DNA of 64,000 nucleotides from Euglena gracilis (GCA_039621445.1 CP154956.1:89782482-89846481), one strand, 5' to 3'; shown: positions 9,578 through 19,160, counted from the stretch's first letter. Translations and numbers: made by a program. The notes: generated from the letters alone by a model not told the origin.

Positions 9578-10000
9578 TAAGTAATTGTCATCAGATAAAA
9601 GAAGCTGCGACCCCAGTGATTTGCGCAATCGCCATAGTTGCTCCATAATTGCTCCGTTGATGCGCTCATGTTTGTGCAAATGAATTTACGCCAACTTGGC
9701 TATCCCATGAGACAGGCAACGGAGATCCGTGTGGTTTTCTTTTTCTTTTCAGTTTGTTTGGCTCATGATCCATCCAATGAATGAGAGTCTGAGCTCTGGT
9801 TTGGGGATGATGTTTCCCAATTTGGCAAGGTGCACAACACTACTCAAGGGTCGGACACTTTGAATTTTTTTTGTGGTGGTTAATCGAAATTAATCGAGGG
9901 AAAGGCACAGTTAATCGAAATTGGTTAATCGCTTGTTGACCCCCAGTTAACCATGGTTAATCGCTTGACCCCAAAAGTAACGGTTAATTGCCCAACCCTG

Positions 10001-11300
10001 GCAGTGGTACGGCGGGGGTTGTCGGTGGTTGCGGTTGAGATTGTACCGATGGTTGAGTTTGTACGGGTTGTGGTGGTTGAGGGGCCGTTTGAGGTGGTTC
10101 GTCAGTTTCCATGGTATACTCCGGCTCTGGTTCTGCCGTTGTATACTCGTCATAAGGCTCTTCGGCCATCTCGTCGGGATAGTTTTCATCGTACGGCTCT
10201 TCGGCCTGCATAGCGTATTGTGATGGCATACCAGCCTCCCAGTTCCGGGCAGGTGGCATGCGTGGGGGGGTGGAAAAACGTTGTTGTGGTAAGTATATTG
10301 GTTCTTGCATTTGTACATCACCCATCTCACTTTCTGTGAGTTCAGGAGTATAACGGCACATGTGTTCCGCGTAAGCACCCACTGGGTGCACTCCGCGGAG
10401 CACAGGCGGGACCAGGACTCCCAGGTCCCTGAGGGTTACATTGTCTGGAAATCCGGATTCTCCGGGTTGGAAGAAGATTCTACCCGCTATCGTACTCTGG
10501 GACCACATGTCCCAGGTGGCGATAGGCTTGTTGGCGATTGCAAGCAATTGTCGGCAGTACGAATCCCACATCACTCGGATGAAGGGATCCGGTCTGTCCT
10601 CTGCGCACATGCGCAGAGCGTTACGAATTGTATCTGTTGAAGCCGTTGTCAGTTCACCCATGTACTTGGGGAACCGGGGCATAACGGGAGCGGCATACTG
10701 CCTTTGTGGAGGTTCTGGTTGTGCGGCATACTGCCCTTGTGGGGGTTGTGTGGCATACTGCCCTTGTGGAGGTTGTGCGGCATACTGCCCTTGTGGAGGT
10801 TGTGTGGGGTAATAATGACTACGTAATTGTTCAGCCCATTGTCGTTGTTCAGATTGGATATATTGTTGTTCTACCGCCGCAAAAGCAGCGCGTTGGCTAC
10901 TGCTACTAGCCAGATCGTATCTCCTTGGTGGCCGCGGTTGCGGCACCGCAAACTGTTCATAGGCAGATTCCGTTTGTTGTGGAATCATAGGTTGAGATTG
11001 TATGCCACCAAGTGTCGTTTGTTCTGGAGCAACATGCGGAACCGCATGTTGAGTCACAGGGGGATTTGCCACTACGGGCCTTGCTGCCGGAGCAGCTTGT
11101 AACGGAGGGGCTGCCACTACGGGCCTTGCTGCCGAAGCAGCTTGTACATGCCGAACGGGGACTTGCTCTCCACGAGGGAGTGCAAGTCCTCGTCCTCCCG
11201 AAGGAGGTTGTGGGTGAGGGGGTCCTCCCGTAGGAGGTTGTCCAGGGGGAACATACGGTTGGGAGGATGGAGGACCAGGTCCCCTTCCTCCAGCATCCAT
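10001..11300 (-). CDS. Downstream polyprotein, first part: Pro/Gln-rich head plus unknown domain
   Basis: I chose the ATG at 11300 (AAGATGG context, start MDAGGRGPG) over an upstream ATG because the preceding sequence looks untranslated. The head is Pro/Gln/Ala-rich, with about four PPQGQYA-type repeats (33-nt units at 10690-10815). A folded-looking domain follows, with TIRNALRMCAEDRPDPF and WDMWSQSTIAGRIFF, and then acidic PYDE repeats and a P/Q tail. The 33-nt repeats are themselves imperfect, a sign of slippage growth. The frame runs into the MITE at 10000 and resumes at 8968. No family recognised. A Gag-like or matrix-like function would fit the composition but is only a guess. Confidence 0.6.
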
Positions 11301-11623
11301 CTTAAAAAAAAAGCAAATAGTAGCAAGTGCTGAGCTGTGGGGAAACAGAGAAATAAGACATTGTACGGTAACATTGTACGCATGCAACCAAGTGTACACA
11401 GACACAAAAATATTTGTATGTATGTAATAATTGTAAAATTGAAATTGTAGCTCTAAGTGTAAATATGGATTGTATAGGACCGTAGTCCTTTCGCGAAAAG
11501 TCCTTCGCTAGGGACAAAATGGTTTGGCATCCGCCCATTATACAGTTTGGCATCCGCCCATTATACATTTTGTCGAAAGTCCATGCTATGGACAAAATCT
11601 TGGACATCTTTGTGTACCCTCCC
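11301..11623 (-). other. Spacer between integrase and the downstream polyprotein
   Basis: AT-rich, no ORF. It holds a direct repeat of GGTTTGGCATCCGCCCATTA (11520-11565) and hairpins such as AGGAC-cgta-GTCCT (11477-11490), TTTCGCGAAA (11489-11498) and GTCCATgctATGGAC (11579-11593). This is where a 3' LTR would be expected in an ordinary gypsy element. I see no second copy of it near 21.8 kb. It could hold a promoter or splice acceptor for the downstream frame. Confidence 0.5.
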
Positions 11624-12565
11624 TTAGAAGGTATTTACAGAAATGTCAATGTTGTTGCGTTTGTTCCACAGCTTCCAGTCTTGTTGGATGTAACCAACAA
11701 AACTAGTTGCAGGTTCCCAAGTGTCGTCTTCGGGACCATATCCTTTCCACCGTACTTTCCAGTAATGTACACCCCTGTCTACTTTGTGGTCGAGGATTTT
11801 GTCAACGACAAAATCGTCTGTTTCAGGCAGTTTTGACCGTGGTTTGAAGTACAGACAGGGTATGGCTTTACCGTTTGGTGGAGTTAGGTATGGTTTGAAG
11901 TCATCCATGTGCACATCCTCGACACCGTTGGGTAAAGCGACTTTGTAACGCCCACTTGTACCCAACCGATCGAGGATCTCACATGGTCCGATCCAGAGGG
12001 GGTCCAACTTCGTGGATTGCATGCGGGTTCTAGTGTTCCGAACCCACACGCGGTCACCTGGGTTGTATATCGGTGATTTGTAAGCTTGTAAGAGTTGTCT
12101 TTGTTTTTGTAAGTGTATAGCGACTACGCGCTTTTGCACATCCGTGCGCAATGATTCTACTTCAGAGAACCATGTTTCGCAACTCACGCTAGAACGAGCA
12201 GGCCGTTCTAACGGGATGTCGCCAATGGCTGGGGGATCACGTCCGAAGACGATCTTGTACGGTGAGTATTGTAGTATCAACCCCGGTAAAGTGTTAATAT
12301 AAAATAAACACCAGGGTAATACTTGTAACCAGGCGTTGTGCGATTCGGCCAGTGAAAGTCGTAGCATGTAGACTACAGCTTTCACTGCCGCTTCCGCGCG
12401 ACCATTGCCTTTTGGTCGATAAATAATAGAAAAATGCTGCTCAATTCCGAGTAAACCGCAAAGAGTTGTAAAAAATCGAGAAGAAATCAAATGGTCTTGA
12501 TCACTCACGATTTCATTCGGTAAACCCATGAGGCAAATGCATCTTTCTAAAAACATTTGTGCCAA
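11624..12565 (-). CDS. Integrase C-terminal part with chromodomain (Ty3/gypsy chromovirus)
   Basis: Continues the integrase core: the second acidic residue lies in IVSDQDHL (D22/D24) and the third in [10 protein letters not shown] (E58), the usual D-E spacing. A GPY/F-like module lies at ~188-209 ([16 protein letters not shown]), and a chromodomain at ~250-292 with aromatic-cage-type residues ([19 protein letters not shown]). Chromodomains on integrases direct insertion to marked chromatin. The frame differs by one nucleotide from the N-terminal half. The shift maps to a T5 run near 12575, where one T fewer would rejoin the frames. Final residues and stop are as expected for a pol terminus. 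Confidence 0.93.
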   Translation of the reverse strand: MAQMFLERCICLMGLPNEIVSDQDHLISSRFFTTLCGLLGIEQHFSIIYRPKGNGRAEAAVKAVVYMLRLSLAESHNAWLQVLPWCLFYINTLPGLILQYSPYKIVFGRDPPAIGDIPLERPARSSVSCETWFSEVESLRTDVQKRVVAIHLQKQRQLLQAYKSPIYNPGDRVWVRNTRTRMQSTKLDPLWIGPCEILDRLGTSGRYKVALPNGVEDVHMDDFKPYLTPPNGKAIPCLYFKPRSKLPETDDFVVDKILDHKVDRGVHYWKVRWKGYGPEDDTWEPATSFVGYIQQDWKLWNKRNNIDISVNTF

Positions 12566-13034
12566 AAATTTGTGCTGTCAACCCTGCTTTCTGGCATGGA
12601 ATGGCTACAATGTACCCACTCAGCCGACAGACGACAACAAGAATGTAATCGTAAATTTTGTCATCTGTTCCTTTGCAAGGTTCGAGTTCCAGAAAATCCA
12701 TGCAGAGGGATGTAAAAATGTCATTTGGTACGGGGAAAAAATCCATCGTACAAGGGGGGGTACCTCTGCGCGGTTTCACAACTTGACAAATTTGGCACCG
12801 TTTCGAAATTTGTAAACAGCGCTTATACAGATCTTTTTCGGTCAGGGTTGTACAGTACCTGCGGCCCACCAAAGAAAGAAGTTTGGGGGCCCCAGGGTGA
12901 CCTTGGTTGTGATAACATAAAAGTACGTCATCAACCAAGTCACAGGGTATGCAGTACTTGTAACCAGTATCATTCCGAAGAATCAAACATAAAGGCGATA
13001 AGGTATAATTCTCAACCAATACACCATTACGCAA
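12513..13034 (-). CDS. Integrase N-terminal part (H2C2 finger, first catalytic Asp)
   Basis: The zinc-binding H2C2 finger (H42, H46, C80, C83; HNQGHPG...CQIC) is followed by the core start with the first catalytic Asp at 113 (CMDF). Upstream, the frame is continuous with RT/RNase H except for one TGA at 13062-13064. Next to that stop a 14-nt unit (ATGCCGATACATTG / ATGCCGATACAATG) is duplicated, a likely cause of the break. Integrase inserts the cDNA. The last ~15 codons of this frame are out of frame after the T-run. Confidence 0.92.
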   Translation of the reverse strand: MRNGVLVENYTLSPLCLILRNDTGYKYCIPCDLVDDVLLCYHNQGHPGAPKLLSLVGRRYCTTLTEKDLYKRCLQISKRCQICQVVKPRRGTPPCTMDFFPVPNDIFTSLCMDFLELEPCKGTDDKIYDYILVVVCRLSGYIVAIPCQKAGLTAQIFGTNVFRKMHLPHGFTE

Positions 13035-13061
13035 TTTTTGTACGACATCATTGTATCGGCA

Positions 13062-14174
13062 TCAATGTATCGGCATCCGCCGCCAAATCCGCGAGACAGG
13101 AAAATTATCAAGTAAATTGTCAGCGGCATCTGCGCGCCTTGCGAATTCGTCGGCTTCGCGACTTCCGTGGAACGTGGCATCACCCTCGTCAGGGTTACCA
13201 GGGTAATGCCAGGGTGCACGGGAAAGTGGGTCTGCGACTTTTTGAGTATGACCTGGTGTGTAAACTACCACCAGGTTGAATTGACTCAAAAAATCGTGCC
13301 AGCAGCATCTTCGGCCAACTGAGGACATGGCTTTGTTCAAGTCTTCGGTGTACCAGTGTTGGAGAGACTCATGGTCTGTCAACACTAGTATTTGTACGAG
13401 TGAACTGGCGACCCAACTTCGGAATTTTTGTAGGATAAGGACAATGGCATACGTCTCCTTTTCTCGTATGCTCCATTTGACTTGTCCTTTTCCGTCTTCA
13501 CCTTGTAGCTTTCTGCTGAAGAATGCTACAGGGCGCAGTTCATTGGACGAGTTATGTTGACTCAACACGCCACCGACAGCATAGTCGCTGCTGTCGACCT
13601 CCAGTACGTATGGTTTGTACGGGTCGGCAATGTCAAGTACAACATTGTCCAACATCAGTTGTTTAATTGTCGTTAGCGATTCTCGCATTGTATCATCCCA
13701 TTGTATCTTTGTATTGTCAGGAGCGTGATTTTTGAGTTGTTGCGTCAGTGGTACCGCGATTTTCGCGAAATCCTTCATGTAAATCGCGTAATACTGCGCT
13801 AAACCCAAAAATCCTTTTAAATGGGTGATTGTCTTGATGCTTTCAGGTGTCCACTTCTTTATTGCTTTGAGTTTGCTTGGAGATGCTCTCCTTTGTTGGT
13901 TATTAAGAATGTGTCCACAAAATTTTATCGTTTCACGAAACAAATGCATTTTCGCACCTTTGACGAAAAGCAAATGTTTTTGAAACGTTGTCAGTACGGA
14001 ACGTATATCGCGGTAGTGAATATCAAGGATATCACTACCCGAATTTGTAAGTGGAGGCGGTGTGCCGATCAGCACGTCATCAATGTATACCATTGCAAAC
14101 GGTAAGTCTCGTAAAATCCATTGTATCATTCTTTGGAACATAGCTGGGCCATTCTTAACACCCATTGGTAACAC
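13062..14174 (-). CDS. Reverse transcriptase C-terminal part and RNase H
   Basis: Begins within RT at the PMGVKNGPAMFQ region, followed by the catalytic YIDDVLIG (residues 30-37), thumb, and a gypsy-type RNase H with VLEVDSSDYAVG, REKETYAIV, LTDHESL and the terminal VADPLSR. The 5' end is cut by the MITE at 14175. Excising it plus the target duplication rejoins the frame to the RT motif upstream. Perfect hairpins such as TGTTGA-c-TCAACA (near 13556) mark it as part of the giant element. Confidence 0.95.
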   Translation of the reverse strand: MLPMGVKNGPAMFQRMIQWILRDLPFAMVYIDDVLIGTPPPLTNSGSDILDIHYRDIRSVLTTFQKHLLFVKGAKMHLFRETIKFCGHILNNQQRRASPSKLKAIKKWTPESIKTITHLKGFLGLAQYYAIYMKDFAKIAVPLTQQLKNHAPDNTKIQWDDTMRESLTTIKQLMLDNVVLDIADPYKPYVLEVDSSDYAVGGVLSQHNSSNELRPVAFFSRKLQGEDGKGQVKWSIREKETYAIVLILQKFRSWVASSLVQILVLTDHESLQHWYTEDLNKAMSSVGRRCCWHDFLSQFNLVVVYTPGHTQKVADPLSRAPWHYPGNPDEGDATFHGSREADEFARRADAADNLLDNFPVSRIWRRMPIH

Positions 14175-14983
14175 CAGGGTTTACCACCGGTTCGTGCTAG
14201 GAAGCCTGAAATCCGGTTCGTGATTGTTCGTGATTGTTCGTGATTGTTCGTGATTGTTCGTGATTGTTCGTGCTTCCAAAAAACCGCCCGGTTTTCTGTT
14301 TTCCTTGGCGAAATAGGTGATTCCTCTTGTACTTTGGCTTCTTGTGCCTCTTTTAATCTAAATATTCAGGTCAATGGGGAAAGCAAAAGGTCAACGAGGT
14401 CTGCAGCTTGGCGCAAATTCTTCCCCACAGTTCAGCTCATTTCAGGTTTTAAAAAATTGACAGACGTGACATATGTTGTTGCTTGATTCTCTACCACGAG
14501 CTAAAGTTTGGTTTTCCCCATCTTTTGATGGCGCTTGGCATCAACGAGACTGGCGAGGCTGAATGACCGTACCACAACAGCGAAAATGACAATGCCATGC
14601 AATTGTTCATCTACCCCAATAAACATTTTGATGACAATATGGCAAGTACAAAAATGGAGGACAAATCTCTATGACGATTTCACTTCCATCACTCCACCAA
14701 ACTGAAAAAGGTGACAAAAGGGGGGAAATCAAAACAAAATAGGCATGACACCTGGCTTTTGAAGAGTCATTTTGCCACCCCTCTTCCAGGATCTTTTTTC
14801 CTTGGTTGATTGAACAACACCATCATTCTCAGAAGAAGTCATTTCTGCAAAGGCGACGAAAAAATCCGGTTCGTGATTGTTCGTGACTGTTCGTGATTGT
14901 TCGTGATTTTGCCAAAGTCCCAAGTTCGTGCTGGTTCGTGATTGTTCGTGATTGTTCGTGGCACGAACCGGTGAAAAACCCTG
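14175..14983. mobile_element. hAT-like MITE (GTTCGTGATT repeat family) interrupting RT
   Basis: Terminal inverted repeats CAGGGTTT(ACC/TTC)ACCGGTTCGTGC at both ends, and a target duplication GTAACACC (8 bp, extendable to 9) on both sides. Next to each end are tandem GTTCGTGATT decamers (14218-14275; 14872-14960). The interior is non-coding. It sits precisely between two conserved RT blocks, and removing it with one duplication restores the RT frame. Confidence 0.9.
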
Positions 14984-15185
14984 GTAACACCGTCCATTGG
15001 TAAACTCCGCGGGAGGTTACAAAAGCGGTGTATGGTTGTGAGTCAGGGTGTAAGTGCATCTGGTGAAAACCATCCTCTAAGTCGAAAATCGACCAGAGGC
15101 GGTTTTCCGCTTGTTTTGTAATCAGGTCCTCGATAAGTGGTAACAGAAATGGATCGTCTTTTGTCTGTGAGTTCCCCCACTCCAA
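14984..15185 (-). CDS. Reverse transcriptase fragment (palm region upstream of the MITE)
   Basis: Contains PFLLPLIEDLI and LWSIFDLEDGFHQM, the conserved gypsy RT block with the first catalytic Asp, then AFVTSRGVYQWTVLP. The N-terminal RT fingers are missing: around 15180 the sequence switches into an inverted block read on the plus strand. Confidence 0.88.
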
Positions 15186-15198
15186 ATTTCTGCCTGGA

Positions 15199-15813
15199 AT
15201 GCTGAGCAAAGTAGGAACGGGATCCTGGAATAGTTGGAGAGACAACAATTTTACACCGGATCCTGCACTTTGCGTACCCCCCATGGAACTTTTGGTCCAA
15301 GCGGAAATCCGAACACAAAATTTTTCTACCAAATGCAAAATTTTGGTCGACACAGGGTGTCGAATTCCCCTTCTCTTTCGAACGGGATTAATTCCCAACT
15401 CCCTCTTGGTGAAAGCCAAGTACCCCATCAAAATTATGACTGCTGACAACAGCCCCATGTGTGGTGGTGACTTGGGATGCTTTTTGGACATACTCCTCCC
15501 CATCATCCCCAAGCACCACTCACAGCCCCCACACATACAAAATTTTCTGGGTACCTGGAGTTATGAATCGGGTATCCGCGGCTCTGACGTAATTTTGGGT
15601 TTTCCGTTCTTGCGTCAGAACCGCCTTGTTGTGGATTGCCCCTCCCTCGGTTTGCGCACTACTTCACGCACACAACCCACACCACCGAATTTCTCCCCCA
15701 AGACATCTTCCCAGATGTCCCCCCGCCTTGCCACAACGTTTTCTACAACCGAAAACACCGTTTCCCACCCTAGGGGTAAAGAGAAAGCTGCCCCCCTGCC
15801 CACCACACTTTAA
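15199..15813 (+). CDS. Retropepsin-type aspartic protease in the inverted block
   Basis: Active-site motif KILVDTGCRIPLLF (DTG at 51-53) and the downstream VILGFPFLRQNRLVVD, which matches the retropepsin ILG strand and fold end. Retropepsins cleave Gag-Pol. This is the only protease I find for the giant element, yet it lies on the opposite strand to gag, RT and integrase. The block 15185-17281 shares the element's hairpin signature, so it is either an internal inversion or part of a second, head-on copy. The C-terminal ~50 residues are Ser/Thr/Pro-rich linker. Confidence 0.85.
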   Translation: MLSKVGTGSWNSWRDNNFTPDPALCVPPMELLVQAEIRTQNFSTKCKILVDTGCRIPLLFRTGLIPNSLLVKAKYPIKIMTADNSPMCGGDLGCFLDILLPIIPKHHSQPPHIQNFLGTWSYESGIRGSDVILGFPFLRQNRLVVDCPSLGLRTTSRTQPTPPNFSPKTSSQMSPRLATTFSTTENTVSHPRGKEKAAPLPTTL

Positions 15814-15909
15814 CCGCGCGTTTCCCATGCGGTAGGGAAAGCGAGTAGCTTAACCCCCCACGTTTCACTGGGCTCCAAGGCGAAAGCCCAAAGGCCTGAA
15901 GAAACTTCG

Positions 15910-17020
15910 GTGTCGAGTAGCCGCCCAGCTGCACAACTTTTACGTTTTCCACCAGATGTGTCGATTTCGGACACCCCTGTACACCCCCCAGCAGCTACAA
16001 CTTCCAACACCCAAATGCACACACTACACATGACTGACATGCACTACCAGACCGACACTTCCTACCAATGCGCACATTGCCGGAGAATTTCCACACAACC
16101 TGATTTCGACTGTGGATGTCTTGTTGAACCTTCCAAACTAATCGCTTTACACAACAAACAGAGTACACTTGGTACCGGGACCGGTACCGAGTTTACCCTG
16201 ACCACAGAACGAGAACACAACACACCGGGTTGTTACCCGTTGTGTGTTGAAGTACATCGACAATTGGACAAACGCGGAATCGCGTCACTGTTCGGAATCG
16301 CGAGAATCGCGCAACAGGACCTCCAATGGCAGAAAGCCAATCTCTCTGACCCCGAATGGCAGAATACCAACCCAGGGTTGACGTTTTTTTTTGTTTTTTT
16401 TAAAAAAACAAAAAAACATGTTTTTTTTAAAAAAAACGCAAAAAAAACATGTTTTTTTTTGAAAAAGCAAAAATTGACCTTTTTCCTTGCGAACTGGCCA
16501 TTTTGAGGAAAAAGTTCTAAAGTCATGTTTTTGGTCATCAAAGTGACGTTTTTTTTAGTTTTTCCAGACCCTTCATCCAAAAAAACTAAAATGATGGTTC
16601 ATGTGAAAGCCATCACCCTTTACAGACTGCGAAGCTGCAGAGATAAAAAATGACCTTTTTCCTTTAAAAAAACGTTCAAAATTTTTTTCACCCAAACCCT
16701 CCATGACGTTTTTTTTGTTTTTTTAAAAAAAAACATATTTTTTTTAAAAAAAAACATGTTTTTTTTGTTTTAAAAAAAACAAGCCGTCAACCTTGTACCA
16801 ACCCCTCCAATGTCCCTGCATACAAGTGGCAGAATGCCAACGACAATGGTCCTCTACACAATACACCTGATATACCTGGTATAATGCCTGATGAAGTGTC
16901 TTCGGACACAACGTATTACCGATGTGGCTCGGTAAACTGTGTTTCAGCCCTCCACAGGACTGAAACCGCGACAGTTTTCGCGAACCGCATCTGGAATGCG
17001 TTCAATTTTGGACAATAAAT
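15910..17020 (+). CDS. Protease-RT linker region of the inverted block, interrupted by a MITE
   Basis: An open frame of ~155 codons to 16372 with a Cys-rich patch (QCAHCRRISTQPDFDCGC) that may bind zinc. It is cut by the MITE 16373-16795 and resumes at 16804, where QWQ/EWQN-type sequence recurs. No family recognised. It lies where gypsy elements have poorly conserved sequence between protease and RT. Hairpins include CGGGT-tgtt-ACCCG (16229-16242) and GTGTC-ttcg-GACAC (16897-16910). Confidence 0.55.
16373..16795. mobile_element. hAT-like MITE with A/T-run interior
   Basis: Ends CAGGGTTGACG and CGTCAACCTTG, flanked by perfect 8-bp duplications TACCAACC (16365-16372 and 16796-16803). The interior is almost entirely T-run/A-run palindromes of the form TTTTTTAAAAAAACATG. 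It interrupts the coding frame described at 15910-17020. Confidence 0.92.
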
Positions 17021-17154
17021 CGCGAAGTCAATGGACCTACAATTGGAGATTGACACATTCTCATCCAAAGCACACTCTCGTTTACCCAATTACTGGTCAA
17101 GCCATGCAAATGAGTTTGATAAGTTTTGGGGTGATGTGGTCCTGTGGCTACACT

Positions 17155-17281
17155 TATCTTTACCGGGGTTGATACTACAATACTCACCGTACAAGATCGT
17201 CTTCGGACGTGATCCCCCAGCCATTGGCGACATCCCGTCAGAACGACCTGCTCGTTCTAGCGTGAGTTGCGAAACATGGTT
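17155..17281 (+). repeat. Inverted duplicate of an integrase segment
   Basis: About 127 bp nearly identical to the reverse complement of 12170-12296 (integrase region [20 protein letters not shown]), here on the plus strand at the end of the inverted block. A few substitutions separate the copies. It marks one breakpoint of the rearrangement and implies that the inverted block derives from another copy of the same element rather than a simple flip. Confidence 0.9.
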
Positions 17282-17445
17282 GGGGGTGGGGGACCCGAAA
17301 ATTTTCCGGGTACCGACCAAAAAGGCAGATGGGCAGGGAAAGTAAGGTTGATCAGGTCCTACTTCCGTCTGTTCATCAGCCCAGAGGTCCGTGCCCACAG
17401 ACCTCGGGCTCCCCTACTCCAAGTCCGATTCAGCACTTCGGCTGT

Positions 17446-18360
17446 TTATCGTTTTCTTGTGTGAGTAGATAGCGCGCAATGCGCAGACCGCATTGCGGTC
17501 ATCCTCCAACGAGGATTCGGAGTTCTCATCCCCCTCCCTGCCCGAAGCCGGGGTTCCCTCCTCCAAAGAGGAGATTTTGAACCCGACCTTGTGTTTGTTG
17601 TGTTTGTTGTGTGTTGTGTTTGTAGTTTGTAGTAACGTTGGTTCGGGCGGGGAGAGCGAGAACGATAACATTTGGACGAATGGTGGTTATGTGATCCACA
17701 AAGGGAACACTTTTGTCGGTTTTGTGACTGTTGTCGGTTATGTGATGGGCTTTCACTCCTTGGAGGTCTTGGTGAACGAATTCCCGTTCGACCACGGTTC
17801 TTGTTGTAATCCGGTTTCCCGGATGACGATCGCGAAGAAGATGATCCACTTCGCGAATGTGATCGTGATGAGTCGCGATTTGTATCACGTTTGTAAGGGG
17901 GTCGGGATGATCGACCACGAGGTGCGCGCTCGCGTCCGCGGTCGCGGAATGGTGAACGGGACCTTTGGCGATAACCCGAAGATTGTGATTGTCCAGATTT
18001 GTGTGAAAACCCAGAGGAGCGCGAGCTCCGTGAGGATTGTGAACCCCTTGGACTCTGATACCGCTTTCGCGTATCAGGGTAGGGGCATTCACGGGACGTA
18101 TGTCCCGCTTTGTTGCACAAAAAGCAAGGTTTGTCAGAAGATTGGTCAGATGAGCGCGGATAGCGCGTTTTTGTATCTCCCCGTGGGGAGTTTGTATGTT
18201 TGCCGTATCCCCGTGGGGATTTTGGCAATTTTGGAGAAGAAGTCTTTTGTAGGGCACTTACCGTACCGCTAGGGAGACCAGCGGTAGGGTGGTGGGTGTA
18301 AGCCGATTGTATCTGTCCCAAAGTTGTGAGAGTTTCATTTGTTTGGAAACATAGTTCCAT
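17446..18360 (-). CDS. Gag nucleocapsid with two CCHC zinc knuckles
   Basis: 304 codons, strongly Arg/Ser-rich. Two CX2CX4HX4C knuckles: CFLCNKAGHTSREC (79-92) and CSLCGSHNHHSSKC (218-231), which bind genomic RNA in retroelement nucleocapsids. The RS-rich spacer resembles splicing-factor RS domains. The frame overlaps the capsid ORF by ~100 nt with a frame change near 18290. After the stop at 17446 the coding sequence seems to go on until the breakpoint at ~17285. Confidence 0.9.
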   Translation of the reverse strand: MELCFQTNETLTTLGQIQSAYTHHPTAGLPSGTVSALQKTSSPKLPKSPRGYGKHTNSPRGDTKTRYPRSSDQSSDKPCFLCNKAGHTSRECPYPDTRKRYQSPRGSQSSRSSRSSGFSHKSGQSQSSGYRQRSRSPFRDRGRERAPRGRSSRPPYKRDTNRDSSRSHSRSGSSSSRSSSGKPDYNKNRGRTGIRSPRPPRSESPSHNRQQSQNRQKCSLCGSHNHHSSKCYRSRSPRPNQRYYKLQTQHTTNTTNTRSGSKSPLWRREPRLRAGRGMRTPNPRWRMTAMRSAHCALSTHTRKR

Positions 18361-19160
18361 CGTTGTTCAATTGTGAGATTGTTGTCCGCGAGTTCCTCAC
18401 GGTGAATGTCTTTGATAATTGTAGGAATGAAATGGAGGAGAACCGTATCGAATTGTTCCTTCATTTGGTTCTCTCCCAGTTCATCAACCTCAGAAGCCAA
18501 TCCCAACCATTTGGAATACCAAAGGTCGATTGACTTCCATTTTCGGTCACTGGGCGCGAATTGCCGCCATTTTTTCTCCAGCATGATTCGCGAAATGAGG
18601 CTTGAACAGGTTGACGCATATTGGTCAACCAGTTCATCAAAAGTAATCCGATTCCGGATCACAAGTTGTCGGGCGCGTTCTTTTTCTTCCTTGGGGAGGC
18701 AATCAATGAATTCCATCTTGATTACCTCAGGGTTCCCGTCTTGGGTTGGACCCTTCAAGTCCCAGTAGTATGTCCAGTCGCGCCAAAATTGTTTCCAAGT
18801 TGTGGGATCTCCGTCCCATTGTGGCTTAACCTTGTTGGCAATTGTGATTGTACCTTTGAAATCGCGTTGCGGACCGCGATTTCCATCGTAATTGTTGGGG
18901 TAAGGTTGTTGTTGTGGCATGCGCGAATGCGCATCCATGATGGTACTCATGGTACCGTAGGTACCGTGGGTATTTGGTACATCGCAATTCCGCGAATTGT
19001 ATGGTTGTGGTTTGCGATTCCGCGATTCAGATTGTAAAGGGTCGCGATTCCGCGATTCGGGGTGTGGCAACATACCAGGGGGGTAGGAATCCCGTTGTTC
19101 ACCCGCAAATCGGGGAACCGCGGTTAAATTCCGTGTTTCGCATTCGCGATCCATGACCAA
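18258..19160 (-). CDS. Gag capsid-like domain
   Basis: The N-terminal third is Arg/Asn/Pro-rich (repeated SRNR motifs). It is followed by a retrotransposon-Gag-type helical region from ~residue 100, with PQWDGDPTTWKQFWRDWTYY, FIDCLPKEEKERARQLV and WLGLASEVDELGENQM, typical in pattern of Ty3-type capsid proteins. Ends in another frame from the nucleocapsid. A programmed shift or a damaging indel would both fit. Confidence 0.85.
   Translation of the reverse strand: MVMDRECETRNLTAVPRFAGEQRDSYPPGMLPHPESRNRDPLQSESRNRKPQPYNSRNCDVPNTHGTYGTMSTIMDAHSRMPQQQPYPNNYDGNRGPQRDFKGTITIANKVKPQWDGDPTTWKQFWRDWTYYWDLKGPTQDGNPEVIKMEFIDCLPKEEKERARQLVIRNRITFDELVDQYASTCSSLISRIMLEKKWRQFAPSDRKWKSIDLWYSKWLGLASEVDELGENQMKEQFDTVLLHFIPTIIKDIHREELADNNLTIEQRWNYVSKQMKLSQLWDRYNRLTPTTLPLVSLAVR

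Larger units (their letters stand above)
8969..10000. mobile_element. hAT-like MITE (GGTTAATCG family) inserted in the downstream polyprotein ORF
   Basis: The ends are CAGGGTTGGATGGTTAATCG and, inverted, ...GGTTAATTGCCCAACCCTG. The flanks GGCAGTGC and GCAGTGGT share GCAGTG, so the target duplication is partly decayed or offset. GGTTAATCG units repeat near both ends. It contains no transposase. It has itself been hit by a TA-flanked poly-C/G element (9174-9302) and contains a 45-nt hairpin and an (AAT)n array. A right-end fragment of the same family is at 46640-46766. Confidence 0.75.

Noticed and set aside
9418-9679. Poly-Ile and poly-Tyr ORFs
   Set aside because: Translations of the (AAT)n array and adjoining hairpin.
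11460-11620. 3' LTR of the giant element next to integrase
   Set aside because: The direct repeat there is only about 24 nt and I found no matching copy near the gag start.
8441-13064. TGA as a reassigned sense codon in the retroelement
   Set aside because: Two in-frame TGA codons are suggestive, but other ORFs in the window end plausibly at TGA and the element has ordinary frameshifts too.
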